A DNA stretch of 64,000 bases. Source: Reticulitermes speratus (Eukaryota; Arthropoda; Insecta; Blattodea; Rhinotermitidae). How positions within the stretch are numbered: position 1 is the stretch's first letter; each line of letters begins with the position of its first letter. Below are positions 55,100 to 64,000 of the stretch, one piece after another. The DNA lies in NCBI GenBank assembly GCA_021186555.1, contig JAJKFL010000007.1:25177177-25241176 (forward strand), in the 5' to 3' direction. The translations under genes and the position numbers were made by a program. The notes under the pieces are model-generated. The model was not told the origin of the DNA. It searched no databases and saw nothing but the letters and a program-made list of their open reading frames with translations.

Positions 55100-55310
55100 T
55101 CCGAAACGTCCATACCGGCTCTGGGGCCCACCCAGCCTCTTATTCAACGGATAATGGGTTTCTTTCTCGGGGATAAAGCGGCCGCGGCGTGATACTGATT
55201 ACTCTCCTCCATGTAGCACCGATGCTAAGAATGACTGGAGCTATATCTCTACTATCCCTGTATGCCTTCATGGCGTAGGGCGTGAACAGAGACTTCACCT
55301 TTGACATTTG
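55100..55310 (+). mobile_element. SINE family 2, headless
   Basis: ACCGGCTCTGGGGCCCACCC, GGATAAAGCGGCCGCGGCGT, CTATATCTCTACTATCCCTG and CCTTCATGGCGTAGGGCGTG follow the family 2 order to the TTCACCTTTG tail. Confidence 0.65.
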
Positions 55311-56049
55311 TTGGTTGCATTATTTGATAAAGTACACGTTTAAAATGTATTACAAAATTAACACTCCATTTTTTGTTTCGGAATGTGAACTTGCTACCTT
55401 TGTCCCTTTGTAATATTTTCCTTTTCCCGTCTTTTACTCTCTTTCCTTATGTTCTTCTTCACCAAGTGTCTAAACATCTCCCTCAACCTTAAAGCTTACA
55501 CCTTTCCCCGGACGTTCCTTTTGAGATAACTGCAGGAAGCACAACACGCAATAAACTTACACAGACCGAGAACTACAGAAGACATTCAGATACGTTTTTC
55601 CATCATATTGGTGCCTTCACTTTGTATATTAAAATGGTTTGCGTGTACTTGGCTTAAAGGAAACATTCGAACAGCTTTCGCCCTACATTCTCAGGACCAG
55701 AGAAAATTTCGACATAGGCAAGTTTAGAGAACATTTTACTACATCTACCTTTTAATTACTCCATTTACCTGCGTAAATTCTGTACCTCTTGTAACAGTAC
55801 AGAGCTGCACACATATCTTCAGTCCCTGGCCTGGTTTCTGGCCCCATTCCATTCTATTCCTACTCCTCAGTATCTGCTGCGTCTCCCATCTGGTTTGCTT
55901 CCATCTTGCATTGCGTCACAGTTTTTTATGATATTGTACTATCCTCACATACTGTCTACATACCTAAACGATCTATTCTGTTACGCTTTTGTTCCTTCTA
56001 ATGGTTTTACATTAAAACCTCTTATTTTTGGTTCATAATTATATTTTAA
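55311..56049. other. No recognised feature
   Basis: Unassigned AT-rich sequence. Confidence 0.35.
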
Positions 56050-56115
56050 TAAAAGGTAAAGGTCACCCTATGACATGCCACGAAGGAGGGAGAGGTATAG
56101 CTCTAGTTACAACAC
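56050..56115 (-). mobile_element. SINE family 2 tail fragment
   Basis: AAAGGTAAAGGTCACCCTAT and GAGAGGTATAGCTCTA match the 3' end of family 2 read in reverse. Confidence 0.5.
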
Positions 56116-56483
56116 CTGTTCTTCGCCCGGGGTGTTTCTTAAAAGGCACTGTACCGATTTAAGGAAATTACTTTTCTCTTATGTTGTACATTTTTAACAA
56201 ACTCTTTTAATTCCATGTCTACTGGATTAATCTTCCACATTGGTCTTTAAAGTGTAACATACGCAGTATAGACACAAACACGCCAGTTGTACTGTAACAT
56301 TTCGACGTGTACATTCTGAACTATTCATTATAATACAGCCAACACAGCATACAATATATTTACAATATATTACAAAACAGACCACACACAACAATGGCGA
56401 TGTTAGGTATAGCAGGGAATGTACATATATATGTGCAAAAGTGCTGGTAAGACAATTATTTTAAGAGAGGAAAGGAAATCATC

Positions 56484-56660
56484 TAACTAACTAACTCCAT
56501 GGAGCAGAGTCCTTCTTGAGAAGCTAACAGGTCGTCAGCTAGTCAAGAAATTCCCCGCGTTTTATGGAACCCGAAGGTTCATTACCGCACTCACAAGAGC
56601 CCGCCACCTGTCCCTATCCTGAGCGTACCAAAGAATCAGTCCAGGTCCGAGGCTCTGTAT
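56484..56660 (-). pseudogene. Non-LTR tail, family B
   Basis: The plus-strand edge TAACTAACTAACTCCATGGA is the (TTAG)n 3' tail on the minus strand. The coding end there reads GTAATGAACCTTCGGGTTCC (VMNLRVP-type) preceded by CAGGATAGGGACAGGTGGCG (QDRDRWR). Truncated after about 60 codons. Confidence 0.72.
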
Positions 56661-56959
56661 AGTGTTTCGTAACATGGTAATTTTTTACGGTGAGGAGTTG
56701 TTAGCACCTCGCCCAACCCCCAAACTGGAGGACCACCCCTTGTCGGCTGTCCGCGACTGCATATTCGCAGCTACCCTCCATATTCGGAGGCCGTTCCTCC
56801 ATCCGCAACCCGAGGACGCGCCATGTCGTGGTGACAGGGACCGACTTATCATGGTGACAGGGACCCACTAATCATGGGGAAATCATCTTATCCCGTAAAT
56901 ATTTTATCATAATGAAGTATACCCACGACTACCAACGTAGAGGCGTATGTAGGATTGTT

Positions 56960-56999
56960 CCCTTCAGCATGACCTGCATTGGCCGAAGCATGTAGGGAC
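56960..56999 (+). ncRNA. Hammerhead-like motif, decayed
   Basis: CAGCAUGACC...GGCC-GAAGC-AU-GUA-GGG keeps the 3' half; the 5' core and GAAAC are altered. Confidence 0.35.
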
Positions 57000-57904
57000 A
57001 AATATTAATACTGTTCTATTGTATTTTATACTATTACACTGTGTACTATGCTGGATTTACTGTAATAAACTGGCATGTGATTTTAACGAAACGAACATGC
57101 AAGGTAACACTGTGCATGAAACAAACACTGAATTATTCAGATTCTACTACATTCAGGCTGTAGAAAGTAGAGGATGTGACTTCACACATCTTTCCTGTTA
57201 TTTGGCGTCACGTAGTCGAATGGTGATTAATCTTATTATAAACACAAAGTAGACTGACTTACGCATTACACCGTAAACGGCTGCCTAGCGGCAAAATGGC
57301 GGTGGACAGTGATCGCTCCATGGACCACGTAGGCACAGACGGAAGGAACGAGGGATAAAGACGGAGTCGTTATCACAGTTTACTGTGTCTGATACAAAGA
57401 AGCCGAGTTCACCGACCAAGGAAACGGCGAGTGACGTCAACTGAGCATTAAGAGTTCTGGTTACAAAAGGAAACCTGTTACAGAAAACAACAGCAGAAGC
57501 ATTCACGTTCTCCATCAGTCGTGTAAGAATAGCTCGCAGACGTCATTCAGTGAGCATAGCCAAACACAGATGTGTAATAGGTAAAAACGCCGCTTCGCAT
57601 CCCGACGGTTCCCAGTCTGTACCTCGACCTGCTTGCTGGATACCCAGACTGCATCGGGCGGTCTCCTTCAGTCTCTTACGCTCAAACTTAGCGACAGTAC
57701 ATGAAAATCGACCACGAAAGCTAACTTCCACATCCCTAAGCTCAATTTTTTTTTACCATTCTGTACCTTAGAGTTCAACAGCTTTTATAACTACAGACCA
57801 GAAAGTTAATTCCTTTCAATTTCATTTCGGAATACGCCATAAAGAAAGTCCATAAAATCATGAAGAAGTGAATGGGAAAACACAAGTTTCTCGTTAGGCT
57901 GGTG
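57000..57904. other. No recognised feature
   Basis: Unassigned, with AAAATGGCGGTGGACAGTGA near 57293. Confidence 0.35.
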
Positions 57905-58205
57905 TGAATTTGGTGCTGGAGAAAAATCGAAAAGACCAGCTGGACCGATCATGTGAAAAGAGGTAATACTGCATAGGGTCAAGGAGGAAAGGAACATCCT
58001 ACGTACAACAAGATAACGGTATTGGTCACAGCTTGAGTAAAGGTTGTCTTCTAAAATACGTTACTGAAGAAAAAAATATAAGAGTCGAGTAAATGAGGGA
58101 GAAGACGTAAGCAGCTGCTGGATGACCTTGAGGGAAAGAGAAGATACTGAACCCGACAGACAAAGCAGTAACTCAAACTGTCTGGAGAACTCACTTTAAG
58201 AGATA
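57905..58205 (+). pseudogene. Non-LTR ORF2 tail, family A, heavily decayed
   Basis: WCWRKIEKTSWTDHVK, RVKEERNILRT and QLLDDL can be read only by changing frames; the spacing matches 49020-49395. Confidence 0.6.
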
Positions 58206-58734
58206 CTGAATAATATATGACGAATTAAGGGCAATGACCTGCGTACACAGATATATTTGGTTCCGTCACGTATAGTCACCAGATTCCAGAACAAAATCGT
58301 ATCATTTTAAGTTATAAACATCTTTATAATATTCAAACACGTTTACAAATTTTAGAAATTACAGCAGGTCTAAGAAGTCAAAATTACACGCATGAAGAAT
58401 TTAAAAGCTGATTACAGTTTGTGTGGGAGTACGTGCTACTTAATACCTACATAAATACAGAAGGATTTAAATATGCACGAAGCAATCATTTTATCCTTCT
58501 TTTATGTACGTGTGAAACAGTCTCTCACAGCACGGGAACCACAGATATCGAGAATGTACAGGAACAAAATGGTGGGAGAAGGACTGGCCCTAAAGGAGAT
58601 CAAATAAAACGAGTAAGGAGAAAACTACCTAATTAGAAACTTCACACTTTCTGCTTAACGAAGTTATTATTAAAATATGACACGTAGCAAGCACGGGAGA
58701 AATTTGAAATGCATACAGAATTTTCGTTTGGAAA
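58206..58734. other. No recognised feature
   Basis: Unassigned. Confidence 0.35.
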
Positions 58735-58885
58735 CGTAATGAAACAGACTGCGTGGGAGACAGTGGCGTATAAATGGGGATAATATTAAAACTGACCGTA
58801 AGAAAATAGTGAGCGATGATGTGGGCTGGATTCATTTGGATGAAGTTCGGGTAGAGTGGCGGCAAGCTCTTGTGACACACTAATG
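58735..58885 (+). pseudogene. Non-LTR tail, family B fragment
   Basis: GDNIKTD-like words, then DDVGWIHLDEVRVEWRQALV and a stop, equivalent to DWI-x-LAQDRD-x-WRALV. Confidence 0.45.
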
Positions 58886-59159
58886 AACTAAATTTAAATG
58901 TTTCCGAGTACCGTACTGAAACAAACCTATGATTTCCAACACTGTCCATCGCCTTAGAATTTCAAAACACAGCGTTTCGGGAAATGGAGTCTTTCACGTC
59001 ATCGAAGACGGTAAGGTCGTATTTGAGGAAACCTAATGCGATGGGAACTGTCCAAACGACAGCAACGTGTAATGCTAAAGAATCATCTGGCCTTGTAAAA
59101 GTGTGTTGAATATATGGACGGAGAGGTTGTCAACGTCTCACGAAGTCTGCTCCGTTTAT

Positions 59160-59990
59160 TTAGTGTCAACAATACACAGCAGTAACTGTGTCAACAGAAC
59201 AGTAAATTGTGTCAGCAGTGATGAGCAGTAACCGTCAATAAAACACTAATTTAGTATCCACGGTACACAGCAGTAACTCTCACTAGAATAATAACTAATA
59301 TCAGCGGTACAGAGCAGTAACTCTCACTAGAACAATAACTAATATCAGCGGTACAGAGCAGTAACTCTCACTAGAACAATAACTAATATCAGCGGTACAG
59401 AGCAGTAACTCTCACTAGAACAATAACTAATATCAGCGGTACAGAGCAGTAACTCTCACTAGAACAATAACTAATATCAGCGGTACAGAGCAGTAACTCT
59501 CACTAGAACAATAACTAATATCAGCGGTACAGAGCAGTAACTCTCACTAGAACAATAACTAATATCAGCGGTACAGAGCAGTAACTCTCACTAGAACAAT
59601 AACTAATATCAGCGGTACAGAGCAGTAACTCTCACTAGAACAATAACTAATATCAGCGGTACAGAGCAGTAACTCTCACTAGAACAATAACTAATATCAG
59701 CGGTACGGAGCAGTAACTCTCACTAGAACAATAACTAATATCAGCGGTACAGAGCAGTAACTCTCACTAGAACAATAACTAATATCAGCGGTACAGAGCA
59801 GTAACTCTCACTAGAACAATAACTAATATCAGCGGTACAGAGCAGTAACTCTCACTAGAACAATAACTGATATCAGCGGTAGAGTGCAGTAACTCTCACT
59901 AGAATAATAATAAATATCAGCGGTACAGAGCAGTAACCTCACTAAAAATAACTAATATCAGCCGTACAGGGCAGCAACTCTGTCATAGAA
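59160..59990 (+). repeat. 44-bp tandem array, about 16 uniform copies plus degenerate edges
   Basis: The unit is CTAATATCAGCGGTACAGAG, then CAGTAACTCTCACTAGAACAATAA in two pieces (CAGTAACTCTCACTAGAACA, ATAA). Copies from 59295 to about 59860 differ by almost nothing (one A-to-G near 59707). Copies at 59160-59290 and after 59875 are progressively diverged, a pattern of central homogenisation. Confidence 0.97.
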
Positions 59991-60479
59991 AAGTAACTTA
60001 AGACACAAACTTGTAAATCTCGCTTCGAATTACGTTAATGAATGGCACATTGAACTGCCAACTGCAGAACTTACTGAAACGTTTACTATTCATTTACTGC
60101 TGCTTACCTCTGCGTAAAAACACAATAAAATTGTACTGCATTTTCACTATTTTTGGAGATGAAACATTCCACATAATCCCCCTACTACGCGTACAGAGCA
60201 GTTAATCTCATAAAAATTATGCAAAGAACACACAAAAATGATCGGAGGATTAAAGAAATACTAATCTAGAACAAAGCCAACTACGATATCCAAGCAAGAT
60301 TTAAGCAACGTCCAGGTACATTACCATGGCAACGACTCGTAACAATGGAAGATCTGGAAGTGACGGTCATATACTCACCTGCAACAAACAGAAAACAGAA
60401 TTATGAAAACCAGTTCATGCTGTACATACTACATGGAAACAGTTCTAATTCTCTTCATGAAGAGGGTCATGCTGGAGAC
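59991..60479. other. No recognised feature
   Basis: Unassigned. Confidence 0.35.
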
Positions 60480-60690
60480 AACTGACTGACGAAGGATCCC
60501 TGTAGTTCATTACAGTCTTCATTAACGCCGTCTCCGGACCTCCCAGAGCCAGCTGAACCTAGCACACCTATTCACAACATATTTATCTTAAGATGAACCG
60601 ATCTTGTCTCCGACGGGAACTGAAACAGGCTTCCTCTGTCGTCGACCCTGTAGTCACTACATCGCCATCCCGGCTCCCTTGGGCTGTGCC
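60480..60690 (-). mobile_element. Family B tail followed by a SINE-like head
   Basis: CCAGAGCCAGCTGAACCTAG (60543-60562) matches the family B coding end on the minus strand. At 60620-60690 the minus strand shows GAGCCGGGATGGCGATGTAG and GTTTCAGTTCC, a tRNA-like head related to SINE family 2. Confidence 0.4.
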
Positions 60691-61038
60691 TTGCGTTTAT
60701 ATTTTATTATCGAAACTTAATATTTCTAAAGTCAAACTGTTTGAATCCACAAAGTGAAAACGGAATTTGATTCGCAAGACTACGTGCAGAACACAGACGG
60801 TGCCTCAAAAGAGAATATTTAGGAGAATATTTTGATTTAGGGAGACAGGCAGTGACATGGGGGTAGAACATTTCATGTTGGGGGAGGGGCTTACTAATCA
60901 GTAATGAATGAAATATTACGACGCTGATCCAATTAAATGAGAGTGAGATAGGACGCACATCGCGTATTGGAGGGATTAAAGAGGTCTATACACAACCAAG
61001 CTAACAGCAACACATACTATTAAGGGACTATTTGGATA

Positions 61039-61312
61039 TATGGCCGATCCCAGTGGCCGCGCGGTCTAAAACGTGGGTCTGCGGCCGTTCGCTTGCTGGG
61101 ACTGTGGGTTCGAATCCCACCGGAGGCCTGGATGTCTGTCTCTTGTGAGTGTTGTGTGTTGTTAGGTAGAGGTCTCTGCGTCGGGATGATCACTCGTCCA
61201 GAGGAGTCCTACCGAGTGTGGTGGGTCTAAAGTGTGTAAGCGCGAAATCTCGAAAAAAAAAGGGGAGGTCAAGTCCCACCCAGGGATGTAGTACCATTGG
61301 AAGAAGAAAAAG
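61039..61312 (+). mobile_element. SINE family 1, full-length reference copy, TSD
   Basis: Target duplication ATTTGGATA (61030-61038 and 61313-61321). The head GGCCGATCCCAGTGGCCGCG then CGGTCTAAAACG (A box, leucine or serine tRNA-like), B box GGTTCGAATCCC, then the body GTAGAGGTCTCTGCGTCGGG and a diverged 3' tail with an A9 run. Confidence 0.92.
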
Positions 61313-61321
61313 ATTTGGATA

Positions 61322-61736
61322 CTTGTGGCCGAAAGGTAGAATATTAAACAAAGAGGGCTTGGACGTGAGGGTTTGAATAGGTTTCACCTGGCACGGTGGA
61401 AAACAGTTATAACACAGTAATGAACCCTGAAGACGAAATTTGAGGTTTCAGCGGCGTTAATGTTGAGAATTTAGAAATAAGATTCGAAGAGATTCAGTGG
61501 CTAGCTGAGCGACAATCAACTTCTCCAGGAGGCCTCTGTTCCACGGGACTAGACAAAACTTGAGTGTGCACGATGAAAACGAGTGCAGTCGATTTAACGT
61601 ATAGAGAGATATCATTTGTGGTCAAAGGCACTGTAAGAATTCGTTAAAAACTCATTTAACGTTGCGAGAATTTTGAAATGCGTTCCAAAACCACTTGTGG
61701 CCTTCTACCCGCAATTTAAGTAGGCCTATTTAAAAC
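61322..61736. other. No recognised feature
   Basis: Unassigned. Confidence 0.35.
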
Positions 61737-61738
61737 TA

Positions 61739-62077
61739 CAAACACTTCCCGAATTACGCAATTTCCGATTTACGCAATCTTAAAAAAGCGACGAATTTGA
61801 AACAGAGTTTTGACACGCGTGCCGAAATTTTCCTTGCGCTAATGAAAGCGCAATGAGATGAAGATGGCGGAAAAATACTGCTGGGCGATAACACAAGCGG
61901 CGGGGCGGTCATGCTGCAGCCAATCAGGTTCCAGCGTGTCGAAGTTTGGATTTCAACTGGACTCCCTTGTATATACGTCCATAATTGACCATATGTATAC
62001 TCATACCGACATGCGCAAAATTCGGCTTGCGCCGGACCATCCGGAACGTAACTATTGCGTTACCCGAGGAGTGCCTG
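61739..62077 (-). mobile_element. Tigger/pogo-type MITE
   Basis: Ends CAAACACTTCCCGAATTACG and GCGTTACCCGAGGAGTGCCTG-like at the right, with TA at the left (61737-61738) and CA at the right. The interior is the inverse of 7768-8076 and 12064-12382 (GGAAAAATACTGCTGGGCGA). Confidence 0.78.
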
Positions 62078-63077
62078 CATGCCGAAACGCCAACATTCTA
62101 AGCATAAGACGTGTCTCTCACACGTGTGTAATCCGGACAAAACAAAGCTTAGTACAGCGAGTTTATTGAGTTAATGTTCTCTGGCAGCTGCAAATTCCCC
62201 ACAAAAATCCTGATGCATGAATGAACTCAACTGACACAACCCACACAGGATCGAGTGGTCAAGTGATGTGGATCCATTGGTTCGATTTAAATAACCACGT
62301 GAACGCATTCCTAGGTAACGAAGTGTACTGCCACCGGGCTGTCGCCATGCCACTCTTCCCAACACTTGAATGTAAATATAATTTCCATTATGTTACAATG
62401 CCCACAAGCCTTTTCCACGTGAAACATGGTCTCCCATACTGGGAAGGACACAGTTTTAATACTGTAGCCTTCTGCCTCGCGATACCGTCTAGACTTGTAA
62501 GCGGATAGCAACATGTCAACTCCATCTGCAGCACCCTCCGAAATATTTCGTATCCATTAAGACCACATCTGAACCACTCCAAGCTGTGTAAACCTAGAAA
62601 CGTATGTAACAGATTCGGGTGCGGACGATAAATTTCAGCCTAAGTGGCGACGTGATATGAGATTCCAAGAGAAGTGCAAAATGACTGATGGTAAAAACTG
62701 AGGCACATTACTGGTCACATTAACTCGTATACCACTGCTGAAGTATTTTTATCGAAAGTTACGAGGGACTCGAAAAAAACAGGACATGTACACGGAATTT
62801 AGGTCGGAAGGGCGAATAGAGATCAGAGACGTATAAGGAAGAACAATATTAAAAAGGACAAATAAATACGCTGTTCAGTCAGATTATACCGAGCGTCGTA
62901 GCGTAGTGATGATGATTACTGTTTTTAAACATGGAGATGCTGGGCGTGGCTAACCTCTTAATTTTTTTTTTCGTGGTTTTCATCAGTCATCCTGAGCAGG
63001 ATTTGCAAGCACCCAGTGCCATAATTGGAAAATTTTAACAATCTAAACGATAAAAAATATCTTTCATAAAGCACTTA
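62078..63077. other. No recognised feature
   Basis: A possible very decayed LINE tail lies at 62640-62880 (EFRSEGRIEIRDV word) but it is too weak to call. Confidence 0.3.
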
Positions 63078-63275
63078 GTGCGACTGTATCAACCGGAAAG
63101 CGGGTCCAATGCGTTCCGGTTCTGTTTGCGTCCTGCGGGTTCCTTAAAACCAGACGGAAAGGGAGGAAACCTACTGAAAAGACCCAGACGTAGACGACAG
63201 GACAGCATGGAGGTGGATTTAAAGAACAAGGATGTGCGGATGTGGGATTTATCTGGCTCAGTGTGAGGTCCAACG
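63078..63275 (+). pseudogene. Non-LTR ORF2 tail, family B
   Basis: The frame reads NAFRFCLRPAGSLKPDGKGG, LLKRPRRRRQDSMEVDLKNK, DVRMWDLSGSV and stop. It parallels NAYRVLLGKPEGKRPL-x-RPRRRW-x-D-x-MEVDLKE of LINE tails, with the LAQDRD block degraded to LSGSV. No 3' tail is recognisable. The long minus-strand frame here (63089-63550) is its shadow. Confidence 0.6.
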
Positions 63276-63738
63276 ACGGCAAACGTGAACACAGGAATTA
63301 ACACCTGTGTTCCAGAAAAGGAGAATATTTCTACACAAGTAAGAGTAACTTCTTCCAGCAGGTACCTGCTGGAGAAGTTATGGTTCACATTATTACGGAA
63401 GTAAATCAACAGTATGGCAAAATGCGAGCTAGAATTTATGTACAATATATCGACGGAGGCAAGGCAGGGCAAGAAATACGCCTTTCGAGACAGAATTTGG
63501 GATGACGAACACACGACGCGGCACTTGCACTTTAGTCCGTACAAATCCACTCAAAATTGTTCAATAAAGTCGATATTATTAAATTTCAATAACGTGACAC
63601 GCGATGGTGGCTAAGACAAAGGGCCACGTGCTACCGTCTCGTGACAAATCAACTACTACGATGTTCCACAACTTCAACCTTAAACTTTTTCACGATTCGT
63701 GTAAATAAAACATGGCTGTAATGCACAGTGGTACCAAC
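63276..63738. other. No recognised feature
   Basis: CAAGTAAGAGTAACTTCTTC / GGAGAAGTTATGGTTCACAT form a small imperfect hairpin near 63335-63392; otherwise unassigned. Confidence 0.3.
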
Positions 63739-63820
63739 CTGACACGTTCATCTGGGAGGAACCAGCAAGCAAGCAAGCCGAGAAAAGCGCCACCAGGAAC
63801 AGCAGGGCATACTGTGTCAT
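63739..63820 (-). CDS. Possible first coding exon with signal peptide
   Basis: On the minus strand an ATG at 63820 opens MTQYALLFLVALFSACLLAG followed by SSQMNVS. This is a short polar start, a run of about 16 hydrophobic residues and small residues suited to signal peptidase, the form of a secreted-protein leader. At 63739/63738 GTGTCAG/GTTGGT is a usable splice donor; without splicing the frame ends after a further 19 residues. No downstream exon can be identified in the window and no protein family is recognised. The exon overlaps the last unit of the 57-bp tandem array, in which the other copies have an extra G after ACACAG. An insect exon is plausible but unproven. Confidence 0.3.
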
Positions 63821-64000
63821 AGCGCAGTCGCTATACCGAAGAGCGCCACCAGGAACAGCAGGGCATACCTGTGTCATAGCGCAGTCGCTATACCGAAGAG
63901 CGCCACCAGGAACAGCAGGGCATACCTGTGTCATAGCGAAAGTCGCTAACCGAAAGAGCGCCACCAGGAACAGCAGGGCATACCTGTGTCATAGCGCAGT
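63786..64000 (-). repeat. 57-bp tandem array running off the window edge
   Basis: GCGCCACCAGGAACAGCAGG begins at 63786, 63843, 63900 and 63958. Since 57 is a multiple of three, the minus frame stays open (ALRYSDCAMTQVCPAVPGG per unit). The array continues past 64000. Confidence 0.95.

Noticed and set aside
59295..59900. Regular 44-bp repeats resembling a CRISPR array
   Set aside because: There are no variable spacers; the whole unit is repeated. The genome is eukaryotic and no cas-like genes are present. It is a minisatellite.
63089..63550. 153-residue minus-strand frame, the longest open of its kind at the right end
   Set aside because: It overlaps a family B retrotransposon tail on the plus strand whose motifs are recognisable, and itself has no family features.
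1..64000. Operons, ribosome binding sites, terminators, riboswitches or phage-type systems
   Set aside because: Gene density, intron-like non-coding content and eukaryotic transposon types make a prokaryotic reading untenable.

Overview
The window looks like non-coding DNA from a large, repeat-rich arthropod genome. The suggested source is a cockroach-like (blattodean or other polyneopteran) insect. That assignment is inference: it rests on the mixture of tRNA-derived SINEs, decayed non-LTR retrotransposon tails, mariner, Tigger/pogo, hAT and Harbinger DNA transposons, and on my recollection that SINE-derived and RT-tail-derived pseudo-proteins of these types fill cockroach gene predictions. 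There is no bacterial-style gene organisation, and I can support no complete host protein-coding gene. Nearly all short open frames are chance frames, many inside SINEs or simple repeats.

Layout. 1-10 kb: a lone hammerhead-like motif (112-152), a 53-bp minisatellite (2219-3056), a hAT MITE with perfect 8-bp target duplication (7156-7642), a Tigger/pogo MITE (7768-8076) and a deleted Tigger that keeps a coding remnant (9179-9967). 10-31 kb: a second small pogo-like MITE, many SINEs of three tRNA-derived families, retrotransposon tails, a 32-bp minisatellite (20420-20835), a 3 x 114-bp repeat, a long-TIR transposon (24151-24718), GATA/GACA arrays (25850-26575) and a hAT element with a recognisable transposase C-terminus (28728-29196). 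33.6-37.7 kb: the most unusual region, a cluster of inverted-repeat units each carrying outward paired hammerhead-ribozyme-like motifs. Two of them are complete insertions with 11-bp target duplications, and one of these splits a mariner pseudogene. 38-52 kb: SINEs, a Harbinger-type element inserted in a SINE (42780-43324), a fold-back mariner (45209-46518), a decayed Tc3-like transposase (47640-48245), several reverse-transcriptase tails, and a second copy of the hAT MITE (52303-52780). 52-64 kb: hammerhead-like fragments, a very uniform 44-bp tandem array (59160-59990), a further SINE and Tigger MITE, and at the right edge a 57-bp tandem array next to a possible signal-peptide exon on the minus strand (63739-63820).

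The best candidate for an under-described system is the hammerhead-bearing family. Its motif is CUGANGA, stem II, GAAAC, a two- to four-base loop, then GUA or GUU. Stem I and stem II change by compensating pairs between copies, the copies lie in head-to-head inverted pairs, and two pairs are bounded by 11-bp target site duplications without any coding capacity. This agrees with known hammerhead ribozymes of Penelope-like elements and retrozymes, but here the mobilised unit seems to be a short non-coding palindrome. Stretches not listed were scanned and show only unassigned AT-rich sequence.
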